Below the pieces are notes generated by a model. That model was not told where the DNA came from and did not search any database. It saw only the letters and a program-made list of their open reading frames with translations. DNA of 51,655 bases, taken from an uncultured Pelagibacteraceae bacterium. Lineage in GTDB: Bacteria; Pseudomonadota; Alphaproteobacteria; Pelagibacterales; Pelagibacteraceae. Where the stretch lies: NCBI GenBank assembly GCA_902588255.1, contig CACIOK010000004.1, positions 7,501 through 59,155 on the forward strand, in the 5' to 3' direction. A program made the position numbers and the translations under genes. This document shows, piece by piece, positions 11,448 through 20,965 of the stretch; position 1 is the first letter of the stretch; every line of letters starts with the position of its first letter.

Positions 11448-13994
11448 ATGATAAATCCTGTAAAATTTATATCTAAATTTTTCAAATCAAATAATCAAAA
11501 AGAACTTGATAGAATTCATAAAATTGTTGAAAAAGTGAATAAATGGGAAGATGAAATAAGTAAGCTTAAAGATGAGGATTTTCCAGTAAGAACTAAGAAA
11601 TTTAAAGAAAGAATAAAAAAAGGAGATAGCTTAGAGACAATTTTACCCGAAGCTTTTGCTTTGGTGAGAGAAGCATCAAAAAGAACCAGAGGGGAAAGGC
11701 ATTTTGATGTTCAAATTATTGGTGGTGTAGTCTTGCATGAAGGTAAAATTGCTGAAATGAGAACGGGTGAAGGTAAAACTTTAACCATAACTCTAGCTGC
11801 ATATTTAAATTCATTGACAGAAAAAGGTGTACACGTAGTCACAGTCAATGATTACTTAGCAAAAAGAGACTGTGAAGATATGGGTAAAATTTATAACTTC
11901 CTAGGGTTGTCATCAGGATTCATTAATAATGATCAAGATGATTTTACAAGAAAAAAAAATTATGAATGTGATATAACCTACGCTACAAATAGTGAATTAG
12001 GATTTGACTACCTAAGAGATAATATGTCAATTCATAAGGAACAAATTTCACAAAGGGAACATTATTTTTCAATTGTTGATGAAATTGACTCATGTTTAAT
12101 AGACGAGGCTAGAACTCCTCTTGTTATTTCAGGAGCAGCAGAAAATAAAACTGATAAGTATCTATCAGTTGACAAATTGGTGAGTCAATTAAATCCAAAT
12201 GATTACGAAATTGATGAAAAAGATAAGAATATTTTATTAACTAATCAAGGAATTGATAGTGTTGAAAAGAAATTTTCGAATGCAGGTGTTTTAAAAAATA
12301 ATAATTTTTATGACCCTGAAAACCTAAATTTAGTACATCATGTGAATCAAGCATTAAGAGCAAATCATTTGTTTGAAAAAGGAAGAGACTATATAGTTAA
12401 AGATGGGTCTCTCAAAATAATTGACGAACTTACGGGCAGGATTCTTGAAGGAAGAAGATATGGCGATGGTTTGCATCAGGCTCTTGAGGCTAAAGAAAGA
12501 ATAGAAATACAGGTAGAAAATCAAACTCTCGCCTCTATCACATATCAAAATTATTTTAAGCTTTACTCTAAAATATCTGGATGTACTGGAACTGCTTCCA
12601 CTGAATCCGAAGAGTTTTTTGAAATATATAATTTACATGTAGTAAGCATTCCAACAAATAAAAAAATGATCAGAAAAGATTTGAACGATATGATCTTTAG
12701 AACGTTAAAGGAAAAAGATAATGCTATAATTAGTAAAATAAAAGAATGTAATAACAGAGGTCAACCACTTTTAGTATTCACTGCTAGCATTAATAAGTCT
12801 GAACACTATTCCAATTTATTAAAAAAAAATAAAGTTGAACACATTGTGTTAAATGCAAAAAATCATGAAAAAGAGGCCGAAATAATAGCTAATGCTGGAA
12901 CAAAAAAATCGATAATAATTACAACTAGTATATCTGGAAGAGGAGTAGACATTAAGCTTGGAGGAAAAGATAATAGTAATAATGAAAAAGATGAAATTAA
13001 ATCTTTAGGGGGACTATTTGTAATAGGAACTGAAAGGATGGAGTCTAGAAGAGTAGATAACCAAGCCAGAGGTAGATCGGGACGTCAAGGAGACGAAGGA
13101 AATTCTATTTTTTATGTAAGTTTAGAAGATGATTTAATGAGAATATTTGGCTCAGATTCTATGAATAATATTTTAGAAAAACTTGGCTTAAAAGATGGAG
13201 AAAGCATTGAACATCCTTGGATAAATAAAGCTTTAGAACGTGCTCAACAAAAAGTAGAGGCAAGAAACTTTGATATTAGAAAAACACTACTAAAATTTGA
13301 CGATGTTTTAAATGATCAACGACATGTCATTTTTACACAAAGAAATGAGGTGATAAAAAGTAAAGAAATATTCAATTATTCAGATAATTTTTTAACTGAA
13401 ATCATTGAGGAATTAGTCGAATTAAAAAATAAAGAAATTGCTAGTTCTAAAAATAGTGAGTTAAATAATCATTTAAAGTCTATACTTGGTAAAAGTTTTA
13501 CAGAAATAGAAGTACAAAATTTAATTAAAGAAAAAAAGGAAGAATTTGAAAAGAAAATTAAAGAAAAGTTTAAGGAAAAAAGAGAAGAAAGAATTAAACA
13601 TCTTTTGAGAAATCAAGCTGAAGAACTAGAAAAAAGAATTTTTTTACAAACTATAGATACAAATTGGAAATCTCATATCCAGTATTTAGAACAACTAAGG
13701 CAAGTTATAGGATTAAGATCTTATGGACAAAGAGATCCATTAATAGAATATAAAAAAGAGGCCTTCAATTTATTTGAAAATTTATTACAAAAACTTAAAA
13801 TAGATTTAATTACTATTTTAATTAATTTGGCAATTGTCGAAAAAAAAAATGAACAAGACAATGTGAAAAAAAGTACTAGTATAGTTAATAATCCAAAATG
13901 TCTCTTAATATTAAACAAGGGTCAAAAAATATCTCGAAATGATATATGTGGAGCAACTGGTAAAAAATATAAGTTTTGCTGCGGTGCTTTATAA
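11448..13994 (+). CDS. secA: preprotein translocase ATPase SecA
   Basis: An 848-aa motor of Sec-dependent export. Walker A TGEGKT is at residues 106-111 and the DEAD-type box DEID at 211-214; the helicase motif RGRSGRQGD is present in the second motor domain. The C-terminal SEC-C zinc tail is degenerate: where the family has CxCxGxGKKYKxCC/H, this protein has only C834, C844 and C845, so one ligand of the first pair is gone. Its end overlaps accA by six bases, tail to tail. Confidence 0.97.
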   Translation: MINPVKFISKFFKSNNQKELDRIHKIVEKVNKWEDEISKLKDEDFPVRTKKFKERIKKGDSLETILPEAFALVREASKRTRGERHFDVQIIGGVVLHEGKIAEMRTGEGKTLTITLAAYLNSLTEKGVHVVTVNDYLAKRDCEDMGKIYNFLGLSSGFINNDQDDFTRKKNYECDITYATNSELGFDYLRDNMSIHKEQISQREHYFSIVDEIDSCLIDEARTPLVISGAAENKTDKYLSVDKLVSQLNPNDYEIDEKDKNILLTNQGIDSVEKKFSNAGVLKNNNFYDPENLNLVHHVNQALRANHLFEKGRDYIVKDGSLKIIDELTGRILEGRRYGDGLHQALEAKERIEIQVENQTLASITYQNYFKLYSKISGCTGTASTESEEFFEIYNLHVVSIPTNKKMIRKDLNDMIFRTLKEKDNAIISKIKECNNRGQPLLVFTASINKSEHYSNLLKKNKVEHIVLNAKNHEKEAEIIANAGTKKSIIITTSISGRGVDIKLGGKDNSNNEKDEIKSLGGLFVIGTERMESRRVDNQARGRSGRQGDEGNSIFYVSLEDDLMRIFGSDSMNNILEKLGLKDGESIEHPWINKALERAQQKVEARNFDIRKTLLKFDDVLNDQRHVIFTQRNEVIKSKEIFNYSDNFLTEIIEELVELKNKEIASSKNSELNNHLKSILGKSFTEIEVQNLIKEKKEEFEKKIKEKFKEKREERIKHLLRNQAEELEKRIFLQTIDTNWKSHIQYLEQLRQVIGLRSYGQRDPLIEYKKEAFNLFENLLQKLKIDLITILINLAIVEKKNEQDNVKKSTSIVNNPKCLLILNKGQKISRNDICGATGKKYKFCCGAL

Positions 13995-15095
13995 AAAATA
14001 GTATAAAATAACAAATATAAAAGCTAAAAATCCAAAAATAATTAACTCTTTTTTAAAAGTATAAATTCTTTTCTTTATATCCATAAAAAAACTTGTTTTC
14101 ATACTCAAAGAATTCTCGTCGGTTGATTGCGTTACAAATCCACCACTTCTTCCAATTGATAAAAATTTTTTTTTTCTCTGATTTATAATTTCATCTCTAC
14201 TAAGATCTTTTAGGTCGTTTAAATTTTTAAATATTGAATTTTTAATATTTTTTAAAATAAAATCTCTATCTCTATGGGCACCCCCAACTGGCTCAGTTAT
14301 AATTTCATCTATTACTCCTAAATTTAATAAATCTTTTGCTGAAAGTTTCATGGCCTTTGCAGCCTCCAAAGTTTTTGTAGGATCTCTCCAAAGAATAGTT
14401 GCACATCCTTCTGGCGAAATTACAGAATATATCGCATTTGAAAGCATAAGAACTTTGCTTGATGAAGATAGTGCCACAGCTCCACCCGAGCCACCTTCGC
14501 CAATTATTACTGATATAGTTGGAACCCCTAATTCCATACTGCACTCGATAGTTTTTGCAATCGCTTCCGCTTGACCTCTCTCCTCGGCACCAACTCCTGG
14601 ATAAGCTCCTGGAGTATCTATGAAAAATATAATTGGAATTTTAAATTTATCTGCCAATCTCATTAATCTTATAGTTTTTCTATATCCTTCAGGTCTCATC
14701 ATTCCAAAATTTCTTTTGATTCTTGAGTCTAAATCGTCACCCTTTTCTTGTCCTATAACTAAAATTGAATTACCTTCAAATTTGGCAAAACCTGATATTA
14801 CCGATTTATCTTCACCATAAAATCTATCTCCCGACAATGGGATAAATTCTTCAAATAGGTTGTCTATAAAAAACTTTGATTTTGGCCGATCCTCATGTCT
14901 TGCTACTAACGTTATTTGCCAAGGATTTAAGTCTGAATATACTTCTTTTAATTTTTCATCTATTTCTGACTGAATTTTTGAAATTTTATTAGTATCAACT
15001 TCTGAAAGTCCTTCATTGTTATAAGGATCTTTTAATTTATCTAACTCATTCTCTAAATTTTTTATTTTATCTTCAAAATTCAAATAGTTTCTCAT
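13989..15095 (-). CDS. accA: acetyl-CoA carboxylase carboxyltransferase subunit alpha, with C-terminal membrane segment
   Basis: A 368-aa subunit of the carboxyltransferase that makes malonyl-CoA with AccD. The core is canonical, with 'RPEGYRKTIRLM', 'FIDTPGAYPG' and 'GEGGSGGAVAL'. AccA usually has about 315-320 residues; here about 45 extra residues follow the normal end and finish with a hydrophobic helix near residues 349-368 (IIFGFLAFIFVILYYFL). That tail would anchor the enzyme to the membrane if it is made. accD lies about 22 kb away in this window. Confidence 0.95.
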   Translation of the reverse strand: MRNYLNFEDKIKNLENELDKLKDPYNNEGLSEVDTNKISKIQSEIDEKLKEVYSDLNPWQITLVARHEDRPKSKFFIDNLFEEFIPLSGDRFYGEDKSVISGFAKFEGNSILVIGQEKGDDLDSRIKRNFGMMRPEGYRKTIRLMRLADKFKIPIIFFIDTPGAYPGVGAEERGQAEAIAKTIECSMELGVPTISVIIGEGGSGGAVALSSSSKVLMLSNAIYSVISPEGCATILWRDPTKTLEAAKAMKLSAKDLLNLGVIDEIITEPVGGAHRDRDFILKNIKNSIFKNLNDLKDLSRDEIINQRKKKFLSIGRSGGFVTQSTDENSLSMKTSFFMDIKKRIYTFKKELIIFGFLAFIFVILYYFL

Positions 15096-15166
15096 TTTAT
15101 AACTTCACTATGTTTATAAAGCAAAAAATGGCAATAAAGTGGAAAAATTTTAATTATAATAATAAA

Positions 15167-15196
15167 TTGACTGGTTTGGGAACAAAAAGTTATATT
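15167..15196 (+). promoter_or_regulatory. candidate promoter of malate synthase
   Basis: TTGACT (15167-15172) and TATATT (15191-15196) are separated by 18 bases and lie about 20 bases before the glcB start. The gap between accA and glcB is only 122 bases. I see no glycine-aptamer core in it, although a glycine riboswitch has been described before glcB in other SAR11. Confidence 0.5.
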
Positions 15197-15217
15197 AACC
15201 AATAAAAGATACAAAAA

Positions 15218-17392
15218 ATGAAAGAAAAATACATAAAAATTAGAGACCTTTCTGTATCGGTAAAATTAGCAAATTTTATTAATGTCAAACTGTTGCCAGG
15301 AACTAAAATCAGCAAAGAACGATTTTGGAGTGGGTTTAACAAATATATTCACGAACTTTCACCTAAAAATAAAAATTTAATCGAAAAAAGAGAAAGAATT
15401 CAAAAATTAATTGATACATGGCATAAAGAAAATAAAGATAATAGATTTAATTTAAAAAAGTATACAGATTTTCTAAAAAAAATTGGATATTTAAAAAAAT
15501 CAGGTACCAATTTCAAAATCAAAACCAAAAACGTAGACAATGAAATATCAAGTATCTGTGGTCCTCAATTAGTTTGTCCTGTTTCTAACGCAAGATTTTT
15601 ATTAAATGCTGCAAATGCAAGATGGGTAAGTTTGTATGATAGTTTGTATGGAACAGATTTAATTCCTGAAACCCATGGAGCTTTAAGAGGAAAAACTTAT
15701 AACCCGATAAGAGGTAAGAAAGTAATTCTTTATGCACGTGATTTGTTAGACAAGTATATTCCTCTGGAGGGAAAAAGTTGGAAAGAAATATCAAAAATTC
15801 CAGAAGTAAAAAATAATAAGCTTAATTTAAAACTTAAATATCCCAAGCAGTTTGTTGGATATAGAAAAAAAACTAATAAATTGTGCTCACTTTTATTTAT
15901 AAATAATAATCTTCATATCGATATTTTATTTGATCAAAGTGGAGACATGGAAATTAATAACCCTGAAGGGAATCAAGATGTATTAAAAATACATGATATT
16001 ATTTTAGAATCTGCAATCTCAACTATTTGTGATCATGAGGATAGTGTTGCTGCAGTAGATGCAGAAGATAAAGTTCTTGGTTATCAAAATTGGTTGGGAT
16101 TAATGAAGTTAGAATTAAAGTCAGAATTTAAAAAAAAAGGAAAAAATATTATAAGAAAATTAAATCCTGATAGATATTATGTTTCTTCAAAGGGTAAAAA
16201 AATTAAACTACACGGTAGATCTTTAATGTTAAATAGAAACGTTGGTCATCTTATGACTAATCCTGCGATTCTTTTAAAAGATGGTTCTGAGTGTCCTGAA
16301 GGCATTCTTGATGCTTTTATTACTTCTCTAGCTTGTATTCATGACTTTAAAAGAAAAGGAAATTCAAGAACAAATTCTATTTATATTGTTAAGCCAAAGA
16401 TGCATGGACCTGAAGAATGTGCCTTTACAAATTTAATTTTTGAAAAAGTTGAAAAAGTTTTAAATTTAAAAAAATATCAGATTCTTTGTGGTATTATGGA
16501 TGAAGAAAGAAGAACATCGGTCAATCTGAAAGAATGTATTAGAGCTCTACAAAATAGAGTATTCTTTATAAATACTGGTTTTTTAGACAGAACAGGAGAT
16601 GAGATTCATACCTCAATAGAAGTAGGGCCTATGATTTTAAAAGGTGAAATGAAATCTTCAAAATGGATATCAGCTTACGAAAACAATAATGTTGATGTTG
16701 GTCTTTCATGTGGTTTTTCAGGTAAAGCACAAATAGGAAAAGGTATGTGGGCAATGCCAGATTTAATGAATGATATGATGAAACAAAAAATTACTCATCC
16801 ACTTGCAGGAGCAAATTGTGCATGGGTGCCTTCCCCTACTGCAGCAGCATTGCACGCTCTCCACTATCATGAGGTCAATGTCTTTGCTAAACAAAAAAAA
16901 TTATCAAAAAGAAAAAGTGCAAAACTTGCTGATCTTTTAACTATTCCAATTTCTACTAACCCAAATTGGTCTATGGAAGAAATTAATAGGGAATTAAAAA
17001 ACAATGCACAAGGAATTTTAGGCTATGTAGTTAGATGGGTAGATCAATCTGTAGGTTGTTCTAAAGTGCCCGATATAAATGGAGTAGGTTTGATGGAAGA
17101 CAGGGCAACATGCAGAATAAGTAGTCAGCATATTGCTAATTGGTTACATCATGGCATATGTAGTAAAAAACACGTTTTAGAAATTATGAAAAAAATGGCA
17201 AAAATTGTGGATAGCCAAAACTTAAAAGATCCCAGTATGAAAGGTCAGTCTCCTTATCAAACAATGTCTGGAAATTTCGATAAATCTATAGCATTTAAAG
17301 CTGCCTGCGAACTAGTATTCCATGGAAGATCGCAACCTTCTGGATATACTGAACCAATTCTTCACCTTAATAGGCTTCTTAAAAAAAATTAA
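15218..17392 (+). CDS. glcB: malate synthase G
   Basis: A 724-aa single-subunit malate synthase G that condenses glyoxylate with acetyl-CoA to form malate. Conserved stretches are clear: 'ANARWVSLYDSLYGTD', 'IMDEERRTSVNL', 'FINTGFLDRTGDEIHTSIE', 'HPLAGANCAWVPSPTAAALHA' and 'MEDRATCRISSQHIANWL'. The length matches the family (about 720). It is a stand-alone + strand gene, and its stop overlaps that of recR on the other strand. In SAR11 the enzyme feeds glycolate/glyoxylate carbon into the TCA cycle. Confidence 0.97.
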   Translation: MKEKYIKIRDLSVSVKLANFINVKLLPGTKISKERFWSGFNKYIHELSPKNKNLIEKRERIQKLIDTWHKENKDNRFNLKKYTDFLKKIGYLKKSGTNFKIKTKNVDNEISSICGPQLVCPVSNARFLLNAANARWVSLYDSLYGTDLIPETHGALRGKTYNPIRGKKVILYARDLLDKYIPLEGKSWKEISKIPEVKNNKLNLKLKYPKQFVGYRKKTNKLCSLLFINNNLHIDILFDQSGDMEINNPEGNQDVLKIHDIILESAISTICDHEDSVAAVDAEDKVLGYQNWLGLMKLELKSEFKKKGKNIIRKLNPDRYYVSSKGKKIKLHGRSLMLNRNVGHLMTNPAILLKDGSECPEGILDAFITSLACIHDFKRKGNSRTNSIYIVKPKMHGPEECAFTNLIFEKVEKVLNLKKYQILCGIMDEERRTSVNLKECIRALQNRVFFINTGFLDRTGDEIHTSIEVGPMILKGEMKSSKWISAYENNNVDVGLSCGFSGKAQIGKGMWAMPDLMNDMMKQKITHPLAGANCAWVPSPTAAALHALHYHEVNVFAKQKKLSKRKSAKLADLLTIPISTNPNWSMEEINRELKNNAQGILGYVVRWVDQSVGCSKVPDINGVGLMEDRATCRISSQHIANWLHHGICSKKHVLEIMKKMAKIVDSQNLKDPSMKGQSPYQTMSGNFDKSIAFKAACELVFHGRSQPSGYTEPILHLNRLLKKN

Positions 17393-18000
17393 TCTGCATT
17401 ATTTCCAACTCCATTTCGATTTTTAAATGCAGAAAATAACGTACCGTCATCTAAATTTTCAATTTCTCCACCCACAGGCAGGCCGTGAGCAAGTTTTGAA
17501 ACTTTTACATTTACACCTTTCAAACTGTCCTTAATGTAATATGCTGTTGTCATTCCTTCGACGGTTGCACTAGTTGCAATAATGACTTCTTCAATTTTAT
17601 CCCTCTTCACCCTTTCAACTAAAGAATTTATTAAGAGGTCTTCTTTCCTTTGTCCAGCAGATGAAACTGTTCCCCCTAATATATGAAAGTACCCTTTATA
17701 TATATTTGAATTTTCTATTGACCATTGATCACCTATTGTCTCAACTATACAAATTTTGTTAAATTTTTGAGTTGTGTTTTCGCAATTATTACAACCTTCT
17801 GTATTAGATTTTAATGTTCCACAAAAGTGACACCTTGATACATTTTTAAAAAGTTTTCCTAAAGCGTTTGCTGTAGGTTTTAATATTTCTTCTCTATTAC
17901 TTATTAATTTAAGAATAATTCGTTTTGCAGACTTTGGTCCCAAACCAGGCAACTTTGATATCAATTTTACTAACTCTTCTATTTCATTAATATCTTGCAT
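17389..18000 (-). CDS. recR: recombination protein RecR
   Basis: A 203-aa RecFOR-pathway protein for loading RecA at gaps. It has an N-terminal helix-hairpin-helix (LPGLGPKSAKR), a four-Cys zinc finger (CHFCGTLKS..CNNC) and a Toprim domain with the family ending 'KLAHGLPVGGEIENLDDGTL'. It is the last gene of dnaX-ybaB-recR, the classical bacterial order. Confidence 0.96.
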   Translation of the reverse strand: MQDINEIEELVKLISKLPGLGPKSAKRIILKLISNREEILKPTANALGKLFKNVSRCHFCGTLKSNTEGCNNCENTTQKFNKICIVETIGDQWSIENSNIYKGYFHILGGTVSSAGQRKEDLLINSLVERVKRDKIEEVIIATSATVEGMTTAYYIKDSLKGVNVKVSKLAHGLPVGGEIENLDDGTLFSAFKNRNGVGNNAD

Positions 18001-18004
18001 ATAT

Positions 18005-18331
18005 TTAAAAAGGAAATTTAAGCCCAGGTATACCTAGGCCCCCTGTAGCTTTTGTAATTTCCTCAGTGGTTTTAGATTTTAATTTTATTTTTGCATTATT
18101 ATGAGCAGCCATTATCAAATCTTCAATTATTGTTTTTTCTTCTTTTAAAGTTTCTGGAGAAATATTAATATTAATTATTTCACCATTTCCATTTAAAGTT
18201 ACTTTTACTGAGTTTGCACCTGAAACACCTTGTGCCGTTATATTTTTAATTTTTTCTTGGCTTTCTTTCATTTTTACTTCTAGCTCTTTTGCTTGAGACA
18301 AAATTTTTGAGAAATCATTCATTTTTTTCAC
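18005..18331 (-). CDS. YbaB/EbfC family nucleoid-associated protein
   Basis: A 108-aa small DNA-binding protein with a helical N-terminal half ('SQAKELEVKMKESQEKI') and a conserved 'VKVTLNGNGEIININI' beta segment. It lies between dnaX and recR as in most bacteria. The ATG at 18331 overlaps the dnaX end by 17 bases; an internal ATG at 18322 is also possible. Confidence 0.93.
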   Translation of the reverse strand: MKKMNDFSKILSQAKELEVKMKESQEKIKNITAQGVSGANSVKVTLNGNGEIININISPETLKEEKTIIEDLIMAAHNNAKIKLKSKTTEEITKATGGLGIPGLKFPF

Positions 18332-19988
18332 CTTTTTTTATTTTTACTTCAGTCATTTCTGCGTCAGGAAAATTTTCTAAAATTTTTTTGTAAACAACAC
18401 TTTCTTTATTTTTTTCAAAGATATTTTTCTTAACATTAATTTCCTTTTCTTTTATAGATGGGTCGCCTTTTTCTTTTGAAAGAGTTATTATCCATCTTTT
18501 ATTAGTCCAGTCATATAACTTAGATGTTAATATTTTAATGAACTCTTTATCTAAATCATCATTAAAAGAAATTTCTATTCTTTGTTTTTCAAAACTTACA
18601 AGATTCACATTTTTTTCTAACTCATATTTTAATTTAACTTCTTTTTTTTGAATACAAATTTCTATTAATTCATCAAATGAATTTATTGAAAACTCTTTTA
18701 TTTTATCTTTAATTTGGGCTTCCTCATCAAGTTTTTTTTCTTGTGCAATATTTTTCATTTGACCAATTGTTTTATTTTTTAAATCTAACAAATCATTAGT
18801 TTCCATTTTTTTTTCACTTACAAAATTAATTTCTTTTTCTAATTTATTATTAATATTTTTTTCTTTTTCTAAATCCGTTTTAATCTGTTTTAAATGAATT
18901 AATCTTATTAAAAACATCTCAATAGATAAATTTTGATTTGAAACAATATCTAGCTCATCTATTGCTTTTATTGTGAATTGCCAAAACAATATAATAGTAC
19001 TTTGTTCAATTTTATTTGATATTTTTTTGATTAAATTATATTCCTCATCATTTAAAGAAAAATTATTTCCATCGATTGTTAAGTAATTTATATTTTTAAA
19101 ATAATATAATATTTCTAAAAAATCATTTAAAAAAATTTTTGGTTCAACTCCTTGATCAAATATAGATCTGTAAATTTTTAAAACTTCATTTTCCTTCCCT
19201 TCAAATATTAGTTCAAATAAACTTATTAATTGAGACTTATCAAAATAACCAAAAATTTTTTGCGCCTTATTTAAATTAAACTCCTCACCTTCATCTAAGC
19301 TCAAAAGTGCTCTATCTAGTAACGAAAGAGCATCTCTAACAGAGCCCTCTGAAATTTTGACGATAAGTTTTAAAGCTTCATCACTTACTTTCCCTTTTTC
19401 CTTTTCTTTTATTTTTTTTATATACTCAAATAATTCTAAAGACCTTACTCTTGTTAAATCAAACCTTTGGCATCTTGATATAACTGTAACAGGAATTTTT
19501 TTAATCTCTGTTGTAGCAAAAATAAATTTTAAATATTCTGGAGGTTCTTCTAGAGTTTTAAGCAAAGCATTGAATGCTTGTTTGCTAAGCATATGAACTT
19601 CATCAATTATAAATATTTTATATTTTGCGGTGGTAGGACCGTATCTTGAAAATTCAATAAGTTCACGCACATCGTCCACTCCTGTTCGGCTAGCCGCGTC
19701 CATTTCTAAAACATCAATATGGTTTGAATTTGAAATCGCTTTACAATTTTCACAAAAATTATTTTTACAAATATTATCAAAACCATTTGAACAATTAAGA
19801 GATTTTGCAACTATTCTTGCTATTGTAGTTTTTCCAACTCCTCTTATACCTGTAAACAAATATGCATTAGGAACTTTATTAAATTTTATAGAATTTGTAA
19901 TGGTCTCTGAAATAATATTTTGACCTATTAAATCAGAAAAAATTTGTGGTCTATATTTTAATGATAAAACTTTTAAATTTTTATTCAT
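18315..19988 (-). CDS. dnaX: DNA polymerase III subunits gamma and tau
   Basis: A 557-aa clamp-loader subunit. Walker A GIRGVGKTT, a zinc module with four Cys ('CKNNFCENCKAI' plus an upstream Cys), Walker B 'IIDEVHML' and the SRC box 'VISRCQRFDL' are all present. The C-terminal third is lysine/glutamate-rich, as in tau. The SRP RNA gene lies immediately upstream, so the two may share a transcript. Confidence 0.96.
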   Translation of the reverse strand: MNKNLKVLSLKYRPQIFSDLIGQNIISETITNSIKFNKVPNAYLFTGIRGVGKTTIARIVAKSLNCSNGFDNICKNNFCENCKAISNSNHIDVLEMDAASRTGVDDVRELIEFSRYGPTTAKYKIFIIDEVHMLSKQAFNALLKTLEEPPEYLKFIFATTEIKKIPVTVISRCQRFDLTRVRSLELFEYIKKIKEKEKGKVSDEALKLIVKISEGSVRDALSLLDRALLSLDEGEEFNLNKAQKIFGYFDKSQLISLFELIFEGKENEVLKIYRSIFDQGVEPKIFLNDFLEILYYFKNINYLTIDGNNFSLNDEEYNLIKKISNKIEQSTIILFWQFTIKAIDELDIVSNQNLSIEMFLIRLIHLKQIKTDLEKEKNINNKLEKEINFVSEKKMETNDLLDLKNKTIGQMKNIAQEKKLDEEAQIKDKIKEFSINSFDELIEICIQKKEVKLKYELEKNVNLVSFEKQRIEISFNDDLDKEFIKILTSKLYDWTNKRWIITLSKEKGDPSIKEKEINVKKNIFEKNKESVVYKKILENFPDAEMTEVKIKKGEKNE

Positions 19989-19996
19989 ATTGTTTA

Positions 19997-20080
19997 GGAG
20001 ACTAGAACCTGAATAACTGTCTCTACGATTGCCTCTGTTAAGATCTAGTCGGGTTCAAGCAGCATTCACCTCTAGCCTCC
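19997..20080 (-). ncRNA. ffs: small signal recognition particle RNA (4.5S-type), compact
   Basis: On the minus strand 84 bases fold into one long hairpin. The closing stem is GGAGGCTAGAG/TTCTAGTCTCC, fully paired with G-U, and pairs well only on this strand. The tip matches SRP domain IV: CGA, internal loop CTAGA / GGCAA (family AGCA side), UCG, then stem TCT-TAAC-AGA. The apical UAAC belongs to the URRC tetraloop class, known as an alternative to GGAA. The place just upstream of dnaX is usual for this RNA. It is shorter than the E. coli RNA (114 nt). Assignment is by structure and context. Confidence 0.8.
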
Positions 20081-20136
20081 ATATGTATTATAACAGTAAT
20101 GATTTCTATTCTACAATATTAAAGTATTTAAAAAAA

Positions 20137-20964
20137 TTAATTATCTCGAAACTTATCAGCTGGAAAAACACCTAGAACGTGAAAATCCTCACAGTGTAAA
20201 TCAAGTTCTTCTAGAGATTTTTGTATTCTCGGATCATCAATGTGGCCATCTAAATCACAAAGAAAAAAATATGAAGAGAAAGAATTTGTTTCTGGAAAAC
20301 TCTGTAGTTTAGTTAAATTAACTCCATTAATTGCAAATCCTCCAAGAGATTGATAAAGTGCAGCAGGCTTACTTTTTAATTTAAACAAAAAAGAAGTTAT
20401 ATATTTACCTTTTTCCAAATCTGGCTGGGAAATAGTTTTTCCCATTATTAAAAAACGAGTAACATTCCCTTTTTCATTTTCAATATTTGATGCAACAATA
20501 TCTAATTTATAAATCTCTGCACTTAATTTTGAAGCAATAGCTCCATCATTTTTTATCTTATTTTTTGCAATAAGTGCCGCTGAACCAGCTGTATCGGCAC
20601 GCACGTTTTCATTTAAATTATTTTTTTTTATAAATTCTGAACATTGCGACAATGCTTGAGCGTGAGAATAAACATTATTAACATCTTTCAATTTTATTCC
20701 TGGAAGTGCTAACAAATTATGTTCAATTTTCTGGAAATATTCAGCATATATATTTAAACGATGTTTAAAAATTAAATATTCTATTCCAATATTTCCTGTA
20801 ATTCTATTTGACTCAGGTATAATTATTCTAAGTGTTTTATCTTCTTCTGCTTTTCTAAAACATTCATCAAAGGTTTTACAAGCTACAATTTCTGCATCAG
20901 GATAAAGTTCTTTTGCAGCCAGATGTGAGTAAGCCCCTGGAGAGCCTTGGTAAAGTATTTTCAT
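20137..20964 (-). CDS. pheA: prephenate dehydratase
   Basis: A 275-aa monofunctional prephenate dehydratase that makes phenylpyruvate for phenylalanine synthesis. Visible motifs are 'YQGSPGAYSHLAA' at the start, 'NVTRFLIMGK' (the family TRF catalytic motif), and a C-terminal ACT domain starting 'TSFLFKLKSKPAALYQSLGGF' for feedback control. No chorismate mutase domain is fused. It follows kdsB with one base between them. Confidence 0.95.
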   Translation of the reverse strand: MKILYQGSPGAYSHLAAKELYPDAEIVACKTFDECFRKAEEDKTLRIIIPESNRITGNIGIEYLIFKHRLNIYAEYFQKIEHNLLALPGIKLKDVNNVYSHAQALSQCSEFIKKNNLNENVRADTAGSAALIAKNKIKNDGAIASKLSAEIYKLDIVASNIENEKGNVTRFLIMGKTISQPDLEKGKYITSFLFKLKSKPAALYQSLGGFAINGVNLTKLQSFPETNSFSSYFFLCDLDGHIDDPRIQKSLEELDLHCEDFHVLGVFPADKFRDN

Positions 20965-20965
20965 T

